From: Pantoea phytobeneficialis
Lineage (GTDB): Bacteria; Pseudomonadota; Gammaproteobacteria; Enterobacterales; Enterobacteriaceae
NCBI RefSeq assembly: GCF_009728735.1
Contig: NZ_CP024636.1
Span: 4,233,629 to 4,297,628 of the forward strand
Length of the DNA stretch: 64,000 nt
Reading direction: 5' to 3'
The notes beneath the pieces are model-generated. The model was not told the origin of the DNA. It ran no database searches and worked only from the letters and a program-made list of their open reading frames with translations. The translations under genes and the position numbers were made by a program. Position 1 is the stretch's first letter. Each line of letters begins with the position of its first letter. This document shows, in pieces, positions 21,388 to 29,532 of this stretch.

Positions 21388-22575
21388 ATGATGACAGCGA
21401 TACTCCATTTCCTGCTGGCGCTGGTGGTGATCTTTGCCCTTGCGCTTCTGGTCAGCCACGACCGTAAACAGATTCGTCCACGTTTTATTCTGCAATTGCT
21501 GCTGGTAGAAGCCGCACTCGGCTGGTTTTTCCTGCACTCCGCCAGCGGCCTGGCGGTGGTGAGTTCTGTGGGTGGTTTCTTCGAAACGCTGCTGACCTTC
21601 GCAGCTCAGGGCAGCGATTTTGTCTTCGGCGGCATGAGTAAACAGGGCCTGGCGTTTATTTTCCTCGGCGTGCTCTGCCCGATTGTTTTTATCTCTGCAC
21701 TAATCGGTATTTTGCAGCATTGGCGAATTCTGCCGTTGTTGATCCGTCTGGTCGGCACCCTGCTGTCAAAAGTTAACGGCATGGGCAAACTGGAGTCGTT
21801 TAACGCGGTCAGCACCCTGATTCTTGGGCAATCGGAAAACTTCATCGCCTACAAAGGTATTCTGGGTGATATCTCCGCGCCGCGCCTCTACACCATGGCG
21901 GCAACGGCGATGTCCACGGTATCTCTCTCCATCGTTGGCGCTTATATGACGATGATTGAAGCGAAATACGTGGTCGCTGCGCTGCTGCTCAATATGTTCA
22001 GCACCTTTATTATCCTGTCGATCATCAACCCGACGCGCGCACAGGATGAAGAACATATCGCGCTCGATAAGCTGCATGAGGATCAGAGCTTTTTTGAAAT
22101 GCTGGGGGAATACATTCTCGCCGGGTTCAAAGTAGCGATGATTATTCTGGCGATGCTGATTGGTTTTATCGCGCTGATTGCCGCCGTGAACGCGCTGTTT
22201 GCTGCCGTGTTCGGCTACAGTTTCCAGCAATTACTGGGGTACGTATTTTATCCGTTCGCCTGGTTGGTCGGCATTCCCTCTGCGGATGCGTTACAGGCGG
22301 CCAGCATCATGGCGACAAAACTGGTTGCCAATGAATTTGTGGCAATGATCGAGCTGAAAAAAGTGGCTGCCGAAATGACGCCACGCGGTCTGGGGATTTT
22401 GTCGGTATTCCTGGTGTCGTTCGCCAACTTCGCCTCGATCGGCATCGTCGCCGGAGCGATTAAAGGGCTGAACGAAGCGCAGGGTAACGTGGTATCGCGC
22501 TTCGGCTGGAAACTGGTGTACGGATCAACGCTGGTCAGTTTGCTGTCTGCGGCGTTTGCCGGATTGTTTATCTGA
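21388..22575 (+). CDS. CNT-family nucleoside permease (NupC/NupX type)
   Basis: A concentrative nucleoside transporter of 395 aa with about ten membrane segments. Family motifs include [14 protein letters not shown] (central nucleoside/ion site), [32 protein letters not shown] and [17 protein letters not shown]. It resembles the NupX/PsuT branch more than NupC by its N-terminus, but the symbol is left blank. Divergent from rph and not at this locus in E. coli, so it was probably inserted or moved. Neighbouring pyrimidine and nucleic-acid genes may be coincidental. A repeat element follows the stop. Confidence 0.9.
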   Translation: MMTAILHFLLALVVIFALALLVSHDRKQIRPRFILQLLLVEAALGWFFLHSASGLAVVSSVGGFFETLLTFAAQGSDFVFGGMSKQGLAFIFLGVLCPIVFISALIGILQHWRILPLLIRLVGTLLSKVNGMGKLESFNAVSTLILGQSENFIAYKGILGDISAPRLYTMAATAMSTVSLSIVGAYMTMIEAKYVVAALLLNMFSTFIILSIINPTRAQDEEHIALDKLHEDQSFFEMLGEYILAGFKVAMIILAMLIGFIALIAAVNALFAAVFGYSFQQLLGYVFYPFAWLVGIPSADALQAASIMATKLVANEFVAMIELKKVAAEMTPRGLGILSVFLVSFANFASIGIVAGAIKGLNEAQGNVVSRFGWKLVYGSTLVSLLSAAFAGLFI

Positions 22576-22583
22576 TACGAATT

Positions 22584-22645
22584 CGTAGCGGCGCGATTTA
22601 TCGCGCGCTGCCAGAAAAACCTGCGCGATAAATCGCGCCGCTACG
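22584..22645. repeat. Palindromic intergenic repeat, copy 2 (reference copy)
   Basis: Two 23 bp arms (22584-22606 and 22623-22645) are perfect inverted copies of each other around a 16-nt spacer. Each arm starts with CGTAGCGGC and contains its own smaller palindrome GCGCGAT-TT-ATCGCGC. It lies between the convergent permease and DUF3574 genes. The structure is like REP/BIME units. Confidence 0.92.
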
Positions 22646-22654
22646 GAAACTATT

Positions 22655-23098
22655 TTAAAAACCCACGCACACCAGACCATCAACCCGCATTACCGATTCC
22701 TGGCTGAAGCGTTTCTTGTAGATATCACGCAATGCGTTGATGTTGTCTGAGCTGGCACGATCTGGCGAATGAATTAGCATCAGCGCTTTGCTGTTTTCAC
22801 GCGCCAGTTTGCCATTCTCCCCCAGCCACTGCCCTTTGGCGTCATACACCGACAAGCCATCTTTGAAGCGCGGCGTAACATCGCTATCGACAAAATGCTG
22901 CCACTCCTGCTCAGTCACCGTGCCGCCCTGCGGTTTACTCATGCCAAACCACAACGTGGTTTGCATCATCATATCCCCACCGGCACACACCGGCGTCGGC
23001 GTGCTGGTTGGCGCAGACTGGGTGATGGTAGTGGGATGCGTCTGACAGCCTGCCAGCAGCAATGCCAATGCGAAAGATGCGATAAATTTTGTTGCCAT
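22655..23098 (-). CDS. DUF3574 family lipoprotein
   Basis: A 147-aa secreted lipoprotein. The start MATKFIASFALALLLAGCQT gives a type II signal peptide with lipobox LLAGC; an upstream in-frame ATG would spoil the signal. The mature part, after a Thr/Pro-rich linker, holds LWFGMSKPQGGTVTEQEW and DGLSVYDAKGQWLGENGK, features of DUF3574. Residue +2 after the lipid Cys is Gln, so sorting to the outer membrane is expected. Function is unknown. Divergent from yicC. Confidence 0.85.
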   Translation of the reverse strand: MATKFIASFALALLLAGCQTHPTTITQSAPTSTPTPVCAGGDMMMQTTLWFGMSKPQGGTVTEQEWQHFVDSDVTPRFKDGLSVYDAKGQWLGENGKLARENSKALMLIHSPDRASSDNINALRDIYKKRFSQESVMRVDGLVCVGF

Positions 23099-23212
23099 AC
23101 AGATTTCCCTGAACTGAATGCCCGTCGCTATCATAGGTGTCTGGTTTGAAAAGGCCAGTGCTTAGCTGCCCATATTTCAGGCTTTTACCTGTCATGCCAT
23201 AGCGTAGCTCGC

Positions 23213-23218
23213 TATAAT
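23213..23218 (+). promoter_or_regulatory. -10 element before yicC
   Basis: A perfect TATAAT lies 31 nt before the yicC ATG. No clear -35 is seen at 16-18 bp. Confidence 0.4.
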
Positions 23219-23249
23219 TCACTAAATTTTCTTCACACGAGTATCGCTT

Positions 23250-24113
23250 ATGATCCGCAGTATGACCGCTTACGCACGTCGCGAAGCCAAAGGCCACTGG
23301 GGCAGCGCCGCCTGGGAACTCCGCTCCGTTAACCAGCGCTACCTGGAAACCTACATCCGCCTGCCAGAGCAGTTCCGCAGCCTGGAACCCGTCATTCGCG
23401 AGCGTATTCGCAACCGACTGACACGCGGCAAAATTGAGTGCAACTTGCGTTTTGATGCCGATCCGGGCGCGCAGGGCGAACTGATTCTCAACGAATCGCT
23501 GGCAAAACAGCTGGTCCAGGCGGCCAACTGGGTGAAAATGCAGAGCGATGAAGGTGCGATCAATCCACTGGATATTCTGCGCTGGCCGGGTGTGATGTCA
23601 GCAAAAGAGCAGGATCTCGACGCCATTAATGCCGAACTGCTGGCCGCGCTGGATGGTGCACTCGATGACTTTATCACCGCGCGCGAAACCGAAGGTGCAG
23701 CTCTGAAAACCCTGATTGAACAGCGCCTTGATGGCGTAACCCAGGAGGTCAGCAAAGTTCGTGTGCAGATGCCTGAAGTATTGAAGTGGCAGCGCGAACG
23801 TCTGGTGACCAAACTGGAAGAAGCCGAAGTCCAGTTAGAAAACAATCGTCTGGAGCAGGAACTGGTGATGATGGCGCAGCGTATTGATGTCGCCGAAGAA
23901 CTGGACCGCCTGGACGCGCATGTAAAAGAAACTTTCAACATTCTGAAGAAGAAAGAAGCGGTCGGTCGTCGCCTCGATTTTATGATGCAGGAGTTCAACC
24001 GTGAGTCGAACACCCTGGCATCGAAATCGATTAACGCCGACATCACCGCGTCAGCAATTGAGCTGAAAGTGTTGATTGAGCAGATGCGCGAGCAGATTCA
24101 GAATATTGAGTAA
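23250..24113 (+). CDS. yicC: YicC family endoribonuclease
   Basis: A 287-aa protein, same length as E. coli YicC, starting IRSMTAYARREAKGHWGSA. The C-terminal DUF1732 region has ELDRLDAHVKETFNILKKK and GRRLDFMMQEFNRESNTLAS, nearly invariant in the family. E. coli YicC has been linked to degradation of the sRNA RyhB and shown to be an RNase. It lies next to rph in E. coli; here the permease and lipoprotein genes intervene. A perfect GC-rich hairpin follows the stop. Confidence 0.93.
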   Translation: MIRSMTAYARREAKGHWGSAAWELRSVNQRYLETYIRLPEQFRSLEPVIRERIRNRLTRGKIECNLRFDADPGAQGELILNESLAKQLVQAANWVKMQSDEGAINPLDILRWPGVMSAKEQDLDAINAELLAALDGALDDFITARETEGAALKTLIEQRLDGVTQEVSKVRVQMPEVLKWQRERLVTKLEEAEVQLENNRLEQELVMMAQRIDVAEELDRLDAHVKETFNILKKKEAVGRRLDFMMQEFNRESNTLASKSINADITASAIELKVLIEQMREQIQNIE

Positions 24114-24119
24114 CATCTG

Positions 24120-24150
24120 TACTGCCCCCCATTTCTGCCGGGGGGCAGTA
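24120..24150 (+). terminator. Hairpin after yicC
   Basis: TACTGCCCCCC-9 nt-GGGGGGCAGTA is a perfect 11 bp stem right after the yicC stop. It has no T run, so it may act as a transcript end-stabiliser or a weak terminator. Confidence 0.55.
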
Positions 24151-24516
24151 CAACAAATCAGTATAGTTCCTGTTCGCTAGTCGATTTTTTTCAACGCGCA
24201 ACGTAAATAATGCGTAAAGATTCGTACCCAGCCATGTCTGTTTGGGACACCCCTTAACCACTTCGACAGTGTTAAATGCCTCCCAATCCGCTTATAATCT
24301 ATTGTTAATCAAGATATATCTGTCCGTTATCAAGACAATTCTTCTTGATAATTCCCCGTTCAATGAATCCATTCAATCTTAAAGATTGCGGAGATTAGGT
24401 TTCTTTAACGGCACTATTTGCTAATCTGCTGGTCGAAATTAAGACTGCTGTACCGCGCCCTGAACACCTGGACCTGCTTCTATGTGCGATACATTCACTG
24501 ATCACATGAAGGTGTT
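24151..24516 (+). promoter_or_regulatory. Gene-free region with probable lpxP promoter and long leader
   Basis: This 366-bp AT-rich stretch has no ORF of note. A perfect TATAAT at 24293-24298 (weak -35) would give a leader of about 210 nt before lpxP. Long leaders are usual for cold-induced genes, and E. coli lpxP is cold-induced. The link is inference. Confidence 0.35.
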
Positions 24517-25440
24517 ATGAAAAAAACCGGGCAGTTCTGCTCTCAACTCCTCCACCCTCGCTACTGGTTTACCTGGTTTGGGTTGGGCGTGTTATGGCTA
24601 CTGGTACAACTTCCTTACCCCATCCTTATCCGTCTCGGGGCCGGTGCTGGCAAACTGTCACGCCGCTTCCTGAAACGCCGCGAGCGCATTACGCGTCGTA
24701 ATATTGAACTCTGCTTTCCTCACATCAGTGATGAAGAGAAAGAGCAGATGATCGCGGGCAACTTTGCCTCCCTGGGCATGGCGCTGGCGGAAACGGGCAT
24801 TGCCTGGTTCTGGTCGGATCGTCGGGTGCGCCAGTTGTTTCAGGTGAGTGGTATGGCCAACCTGAAAACCGCCCAAGACCATAAACGAGGCGTGATGGTA
24901 ATTGGCGTGCATTTTATGTCATTGGAATTGGGCGGCCGCATCACCGGGCTGTGCCAGCCAATGATGGCGATGTATCGCAAACATAACAATCAGGCGATGG
25001 AGTGGGCGCAAACCAAAGGCCGTATGCGTTCCAACAAAGCCATGATTGACCGGCGTGACCTGCGTGGCATGGTGCAAGCGCTGAAACAGGGCGAAGCCGT
25101 TTGGTTCGCTCCAGACCAGGACTACGGCCCGAAAGGCAGTGTCTTTGCGCCGCTGTTTGCCGTTGAGAAAGCGGCAACGACCAACGGGACTTTTGTGTTA
25201 TCACGTCTGGCTCGCCCGGCGATGCTGACTATCGTGCTGATTCGTAATCCGCAGAAAAACGGCTATCAGTTGATCATCCAGCCGGAGTTGGAAAACTACC
25301 CACATGATGATGAATCCGCTGCGGCCGCTTACATGAACAAAGTGATCGAGCGTGAAATCCTGCGTGCACCTGAGCAATATCTCTGGCTGCATCGCCGCTT
25401 TAAAACCCGCCCGCCAGGTGAAGCGTCGCTCTACGTCTGA
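24517..25440 (+). CDS. lpxP: Lipid A palmitoleoyl/lauroyl-type acyltransferase, closest to LpxP
   Basis: A late acyltransferase of lipid A synthesis, 307 aa (E. coli LpxP is 306). It begins with an N-terminal membrane anchor containing HPRYWFTWFGLGVLWLLVQL. The HX4(D/E) catalytic motif is VHFMSLELGG (about residue 133), followed by RSNKAMIDRRDLRGMVQALK and FAPDQDYGPKGSVFAPLFAV. It ends LHRRFKTRPPGEASLYV. These stretches are closer to LpxP than to LpxL, so it probably adds palmitoleate to Kdo2-lipid IV-A at low temperature. A GC hairpin follows the gene. Confidence 0.85.
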   Translation: MKKTGQFCSQLLHPRYWFTWFGLGVLWLLVQLPYPILIRLGAGAGKLSRRFLKRRERITRRNIELCFPHISDEEKEQMIAGNFASLGMALAETGIAWFWSDRRVRQLFQVSGMANLKTAQDHKRGVMVIGVHFMSLELGGRITGLCQPMMAMYRKHNNQAMEWAQTKGRMRSNKAMIDRRDLRGMVQALKQGEAVWFAPDQDYGPKGSVFAPLFAVEKAATTNGTFVLSRLARPAMLTIVLIRNPQKNGYQLIIQPELENYPHDDESAAAAYMNKVIEREILRAPEQYLWLHRRFKTRPPGEASLYV

Positions 25441-25446
25441 CCTGAT

Positions 25447-25468
25447 GCAGCAGGCTCCGGCCTGCTGC
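25447..25468 (+). terminator. Hairpin after lpxP
   Basis: GCAGCAGGC-TCCG-GCCTGCTGC is a 9 bp stem with a stable tetraloop, immediately after the lpxP stop. No T run follows. Confidence 0.5.
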
Positions 25469-25575
25469 CTGACCCGCCAAAAAACATTTCACAACCATTC
25501 TTAACGAAAAACAGGTTTGTCAAAATTTGCACAGCCTTTTGTAATGGTCGCCATTTCCTTTTCCTGACCAAACTT

Positions 25576-27030
25576 ATGACTCTGCTTTTGACTTCACCCC
25601 GGCGAGCGATGCTCGCAATTGCGGTTGCCAGCGCGCTGCTGGCCGGTTGCGCCAATCCTCACGGCTTACATACCAGCAACCATATGCTTGATGCCAATAC
25701 ATTGCAGGCACAGGACACGCTGAAAAATGCCCACTTCAGCACCGCTAACTGGCCGAAAACGCAATGGTGGCAAAGTTTTGACGATGCTCAGCTTAATCAT
25801 CTGATTAACGATGCCATGGCCTCCAGCCCAGACCTGCAAGTAGTAAACGCCCAGGCCGACAAAGCCAATTCACAGGTTATCGCCGCCAACGCTGAACGTT
25901 ATCCGGATGTCGATCTTAACGCCGGGATTACCCGCTCACGGGTAGCAAAAGTGGACGACCCGCTGCTAGAGGGCAAAACCTACAGTACGCTGCGTACCGC
26001 CAACGTAGGTCTGAGCTACACCTTTGATTTATGGGGTGGGAAGAAAGATGCAGCCGAAGCAGCACTCGGCCAGGCGCGCGCCAGCGAACTGGATCGCCAG
26101 GCCAGCCAGTTAACCCTGGCCGCTAACGTCACGCGTGCATGGAACAACCTTAATCTGGCGTGGACCAATGCCGATCTGGCAAAACAGGCCGCCGATCGTG
26201 CCAATGGCATCGCCAAAATTCAGCAGCAATATGTTTCCGCCGGACTCACGTCTGACTATCAATACAAGCAGGCGTTATCGCAGCAAAAAACCGCTGAAGC
26301 CTCGCTTACGGAAGCAAAACAGGACGTCACCGACGCCGGTATTCAACTTTCGACGCTGGTCGGCAAAGGCCCGGATTACTGGCATAACCTGAAGCCAGCG
26401 AAACTGAACGTACCCACCGCTGCACTGCTGCCAGGCAATATTCCAGCCGATCTGCTGGGTCGCCGCCCGGATGTAGTCGCCGCACGTTGGCGAGTAGAAG
26501 CGGCAGCGAAAGACATCGCCGCGACCAAAACCGAGTTCTATCCCAATATCAACCTGGTGGCGGAAGCCGGTACACGCTCACTGCTGGGTGACGCTTTGTT
26601 TGGCGCGCCGAGCCGCTTCTTTAATGTTGGGCCAAGCCTGTCGCTGCCAATTTTTGATGCCGGTAAGCGCCGTGCCGATTTAGCTGAAAGTGATGCCAAC
26701 TGGGATCTGGCGGTGGCGCAATACAACAAATTGCTGATTAGTTCGCTGGGTAATGTCAGCGATACCATCACCCAGTTGCAGTCCATTCAGGATCAACTGG
26801 CACAGCAGGAAAGTGCCAACCAGCTGATTCACAGTGCCTGGGATGACCTGAACCGCGAATATGCAGCGGGCCTGCGTCCATATCTGGACGTATTGACCAT
26901 CCAGAATCAGTTAATCGAATCCGACCAGAAACTGGTGGTGCTTAAAGCCCAGCAGATCAATCTGGCGGTGGTGTTGATTGAAGATTTAGGTGGTGGATTC
27001 CATAACGGGGATGCTACGCCCCACAGTTAA
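25576..27030 (+). CDS. TolC-like outer-membrane efflux lipoprotein (NodT/OprM family)
   Basis: A 484-aa outer-membrane channel protein. The signal peptide ends ASALLAGCAN with lipobox LLAGC. Two OEP repeats are visible: the first with NWPKTQWWQSFDDAQLN and SYTFDLWGGKKDAAEAAL, the second with LLGRRPDVVAARWRVEAA and SLSLPIFDAGKRRADLAES. Such factors serve RND, MFS or MATE pumps together with a periplasmic adaptor. No adaptor or pump lies beside it, so it is an orphan whose partner must be elsewhere. It is similar in layout to MdtP, but a symbol is not warranted. Confidence 0.88.
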   Translation: MTLLLTSPRRAMLAIAVASALLAGCANPHGLHTSNHMLDANTLQAQDTLKNAHFSTANWPKTQWWQSFDDAQLNHLINDAMASSPDLQVVNAQADKANSQVIAANAERYPDVDLNAGITRSRVAKVDDPLLEGKTYSTLRTANVGLSYTFDLWGGKKDAAEAALGQARASELDRQASQLTLAANVTRAWNNLNLAWTNADLAKQAADRANGIAKIQQQYVSAGLTSDYQYKQALSQQKTAEASLTEAKQDVTDAGIQLSTLVGKGPDYWHNLKPAKLNVPTAALLPGNIPADLLGRRPDVVAARWRVEAAAKDIAATKTEFYPNINLVAEAGTRSLLGDALFGAPSRFFNVGPSLSLPIFDAGKRRADLAESDANWDLAVAQYNKLLISSLGNVSDTITQLQSIQDQLAQQESANQLIHSAWDDLNREYAAGLRPYLDVLTIQNQLIESDQKLVVLKAQQINLAVVLIEDLGGGFHNGDATPHS

Positions 27031-27100
27031 GCGGATGGCTGGTATTCTGCCGCAGGTTGGTGAATGATGGTTCGCTCATTGGCTCAACCTGCGGATAATC

Positions 27101-28246
27101 ATGATGGAACAAGATATTGAGGCTGGCTGGCTCCGGCCTCTTATTGCTGACCGACTTACCCCTTTTATGGAGATTGATGCAGCTCGCCTGCAACGCAATC
27201 TTCAGCAGATGCAACAAAAAGCCGATGCGGCTGGCGTTGCTCTGCGTCCTCATATCAAAACCCATAAAAGCGTCTGGATAGCCCGGCAACAACGAGCGCT
27301 TGGCGCGCGTGGTGTTACGGTGTCAAAACCGAGCGAAGGTGTCGCCTTTATTTTAGGGGGCGAGCGTGACCTGCTACTGGCTTATCCGGTGGTGCTGGCC
27401 GATACGTTGACCGAATTACTTCAGGTCGCCGCAGAAAACCATGCCCGTATTACCTGCATTGCTGACTCCCTGAATGGCGTGTCTGCGTTAGCAACAGCGC
27501 ATCAGCAACAGCCGACAGCGGAGCTGGCGGTTGCCATCAAGGTGGATGTTGGGCTGCATCGGGTGGGGGTCGATCCTGAAAGTGATGCTGCGCTGACGCT
27601 GGCTGAAGCTATCAATGCCGCCGGACTTCCTTTTGCCGGGCTGGTTTCTCATGCCGGCCAGGCTTATGGTGCCGGTCATCCCGCCGCCATCTGCGAGGTT
27701 GCCCGTCAGGAAATCGCACTGATGCGTGGTGTTCAGCAACGCCTGATGTCTGCGGGATTTACGCCTTGCCCAATCTCTGTCGGCTCAACCCCCACGGCAC
27801 TGGCGGCCCCGGTTGCGGAAGGCAGCAATGAAATTCGTCCCGGTAATTACGCGTTACTTGATCTGACGGCCTGGCGTTTAGGCTTATGTACGCCAGACGC
27901 GCTGGCGTTAAGTGTGGTCACGCGCGTGGTGGCGGTGAATACGCATTACGCCATTATCGATGCGGGCTCCAAAATGCTCAGCTCCGATAAAGGCCCCCAC
28001 GGCACCAATGCCAGCGGTTTCGGCATTGCCGTGGATGAGCAAGGGAATCAATTTGAGGTGGTGAAATTATCCGAGGAACACGGCTTCCTGCAATTTAGCC
28101 ATCAGGCTCCCGCTGTGGGGGCGCTACTGCGTATCTTCCCCAACCACAGTTGTGCGGTTGTGGCACAGTCCGACCGCTTTGTGTTGCGCCATGCCGACGG
28201 TTTGGCTGAAGTGCTCAACATAGAGGGACGGGGCAAGTTCATCTGA
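27101..28246 (+). CDS. Fold-type III PLP enzyme, D-serine dehydratase/D-threonine aldolase family
   Basis: A 381-aa enzyme with an alanine-racemase-like N-terminal barrel. The PLP lysine is in RPHIKTHKSVWIARQQ (about residue 53), and the phosphate loop follows FCPISVGSTPT-like residues near 230. The C-terminal metal-binding domain has HGTNASGFG, EEHGFLQF and FPNHSCAVV, the His/Cys pair that holds zinc or another divalent ion in this family. It probably cleaves or dehydrates a D-beta-hydroxy amino acid; which one cannot be told. It starts ATGATG with a weak ribosome site, and either ATG is possible. No operon partner is apparent. Confidence 0.82.
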   Translation: MMEQDIEAGWLRPLIADRLTPFMEIDAARLQRNLQQMQQKADAAGVALRPHIKTHKSVWIARQQRALGARGVTVSKPSEGVAFILGGERDLLLAYPVVLADTLTELLQVAAENHARITCIADSLNGVSALATAHQQQPTAELAVAIKVDVGLHRVGVDPESDAALTLAEAINAAGLPFAGLVSHAGQAYGAGHPAAICEVARQEIALMRGVQQRLMSAGFTPCPISVGSTPTALAAPVAEGSNEIRPGNYALLDLTAWRLGLCTPDALALSVVTRVVAVNTHYAIIDAGSKMLSSDKGPHGTNASGFGIAVDEQGNQFEVVKLSEEHGFLQFSHQAPAVGALLRIFPNHSCAVVAQSDRFVLRHADGLAEVLNIEGRGKFI

Positions 28247-28290
28247 CCACGAGGCTTTTTCTGGAAACCTCTTCTGCGCCACACTTCCGG

Positions 28291-28314
28291 CACCGGGCCG
28301 TTTCCAGCCCGGTG
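28291..28314. other. Short hairpin between PLP enzyme and SRPBCC gene
   Basis: CACCGGGC-8 nt-GCCCGGTG is a perfect 8 bp stem, 44 nt after the PLP enzyme stop. No T run follows, so its role as a terminator is uncertain. Confidence 0.35.
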
Positions 28315-28358
28315 ACCGCGTGCTTTAATGCCTCTTTATCCGCCCAACAGGAGGTCCC

Positions 28359-28754
28359 ATGCTGCCATCTCAGACAGTGACTCTGACCATTCCACGTAAC
28401 TGGTTAGATTTATATGAAACCATCTGGAAACCCGAGTGTTTCGCAAAATGGGCAAGCGGGCTAAGTAGCAGCACGCTAACGCAGGAAGGGAATATCTGGA
28501 AAGCCAAAGGACCTGAAGGCACGGTAAAGATTCGTTTCACGCCGCACAATCCATTTGGCGTAATGGATCACTGGATCGATACCGGCATCGGTAAGGAGAT
28601 CTACATGCCGATGCGGGTGATTGCGAACGAACAAGGTGCCGAGGTGGTGATAGTCGTTTACCGTCAGCCACTAATGTCTGATGAGAAATTTGCCCAAGAC
28701 GTTGCATGGGTAAAACGTGATCTGGATAACCTTCTACACCTTTTAACCCATTAG
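28359..28754 (+). CDS. SRPBCC/polyketide-cyclase-like protein
   Basis: A 131-aa protein with the strong ribosome site AGGAGG seven bases before the ATG. Residues such as WLDLYETIWKPECFAKWASG, RFTPHNPFGVMDHWID and VVIVVYRQP followed by a long C-terminal helix fit the START-like SRPBCC fold, a hydrophobic-ligand pocket. The fold call is by pattern only, and the ligand and function are unknown. It is monocistronic, followed by an AT-rich stretch. Confidence 0.65.
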   Translation: MLPSQTVTLTIPRNWLDLYETIWKPECFAKWASGLSSSTLTQEGNIWKAKGPEGTVKIRFTPHNPFGVMDHWIDTGIGKEIYMPMRVIANEQGAEVVIVVYRQPLMSDEKFAQDVAWVKRDLDNLLHLLTH

Positions 28755-28778
28755 AATCAATGAATTATAAAAACTTTC

Positions 28779-28940
28779 TTACTCAGCTATTCTCTGGCAG
28801 TAATCGGCACTGACAAACAATTTTTCTTCACCAAAGCCTTTAACTGTTTTGCACATTTTGTGGCCGTTTTTCATTGTAACCACCAGTTTGGCTAACGCTT
28901 CCGTACCAGGAAAATTCCTGGTACGGAAGTCATCTCTCAC
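28779..28940 (-). other. Possible small ORF or gene remnant
   Basis: The minus strand has an open frame of 53 codons from a GTG at 28940 (31 codons from an ATG at 28874). It ends in plausible protein sequence: LAKLVVTMKNGHKMCKTV, then EKLFVSADYCQRIAE. There is no good ribosome site, and an in-frame TAA lies about 40 nt upstream of the GTG. It could be a decayed gene or a short protein; not recognised. It spans the palindrome at 28898-28929. Confidence 0.2.
28898..28929. repeat. Near-perfect 32-bp palindrome
   Basis: CTTCCGTACCAGG-AAAATT-CCTGGTACGGAAG: 13 bp perfect arms extend to 15 bp with the inner AA/TT pairs, leaving a 2-nt centre. No T run follows on either side. It could be a cruciform, a processing site or a protein-binding site. 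Confidence 0.8.
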
Positions 28941-29109
28941 TTCAGGTCCACTGATTTTCTGACGTTTTTTTTATCCGGGCTGAAAAACGTTATTTACCCT
29001 CTCTGACAATAACGTAAAAGACTAATAGATCCCTTACCCTTCTCATTATATTTTCAGATGAAAAAACCAAAACCATTTATTATTGAGTGTCATTTATAGG
29101 AGTTTTCTC

Positions 29110-29457
29110 ATGGTGTTAATTCAAATAAAACACGGTATAACTCCCTTACACACAGCAGTACTTAATAATAACAATAGCAGGGTAAATAACATGGACCGCT
29201 CAACCTATCCTTTATTGTCAGAAAGAGAATTCGTTGAGATTGCCAGAAGGATTTTGGCTGGGGAATATAATTATCAAAATGGATTTTATCGTGATCTGGC
29301 TGATTTTCTTCTGACAGGAGGAGATAGTGCTATGACACAAAAACAATTGCACACCAGGGGCGTCTTTTTAAATTCAGAACATCATTTGATCGAATGCATC
29401 ATTACATGGCAATCACTGAAAGGTATTTCAGGGCTTCGCCAGGATTGGCTGCACTGA
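29110..29457 (+). CDS. Hypothetical protein, unrecognised
   Basis: A 115-aa acidic/neutral protein that I do not recognise. The start at 29110 has the ribosome site AGGAG seven bases upstream; a second plausible start at 29191 (MDRSTYPLLSEREFVEIA) has a weaker AGGG. The C-terminal part is largely helical with FYRDLADFLLTGGD and LIECIITWQSLKG. No signal peptide, membrane segment or cysteine motif is visible. AT-rich DNA and an adjacent flippase fragment suggest horizontal origin. The size and helical make-up are reminiscent of small biofilm/stress connectors, but no motif supports that. Confidence 0.5.
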   Translation: MVLIQIKHGITPLHTAVLNNNNSRVNNMDRSTYPLLSEREFVEIARRILAGEYNYQNGFYRDLADFLLTGGDSAMTQKQLHTRGVFLNSEHHLIECIITWQSLKGISGLRQDWLH

Positions 29458-29478
29458 TGAAATCTGTGCTCTGGCCTT

Positions 29479-29492
29479 GTCGCCCGGGCGAC
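29479..29492. repeat. Perfect 14-bp palindrome
   Basis: GTCGCCCGGGCGAC, between the unknown gene and the flippase fragment. No loop is present, so it is more likely a binding site or recombination scar than a terminator. Confidence 0.6.
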
Positions 29493-29505
29493 CCTCAAAT
29501 TGCAC

Positions 29506-29519
29506 TGGTACATGTACCA
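29506..29519. repeat. Perfect 14-bp palindrome
   Basis: TGGTACATGTACCA lies 13 bp after the preceding palindrome and 13 bp before the start of the flippase fragment. It is a candidate operator. Confidence 0.6.
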
Positions 29520-29532
29520 TAACGAGCAGAGT

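Larger units (their letters stand above)
28755..29109. other. AT-rich gene-poor stretch
   Basis: These 355 bp hold no convincing gene. They contain the possible minus-strand ORF above, a strong palindrome, and presumably the promoter of the next gene, which could not be placed. Confidence 0.5.

Noticed and set aside
23351..24046. Long minus-strand open frame inside yicC
   Set aside because: Composition is Ser/Arg-rich, as expected of an antisense shadow; yicC on the plus strand is clearly coding.
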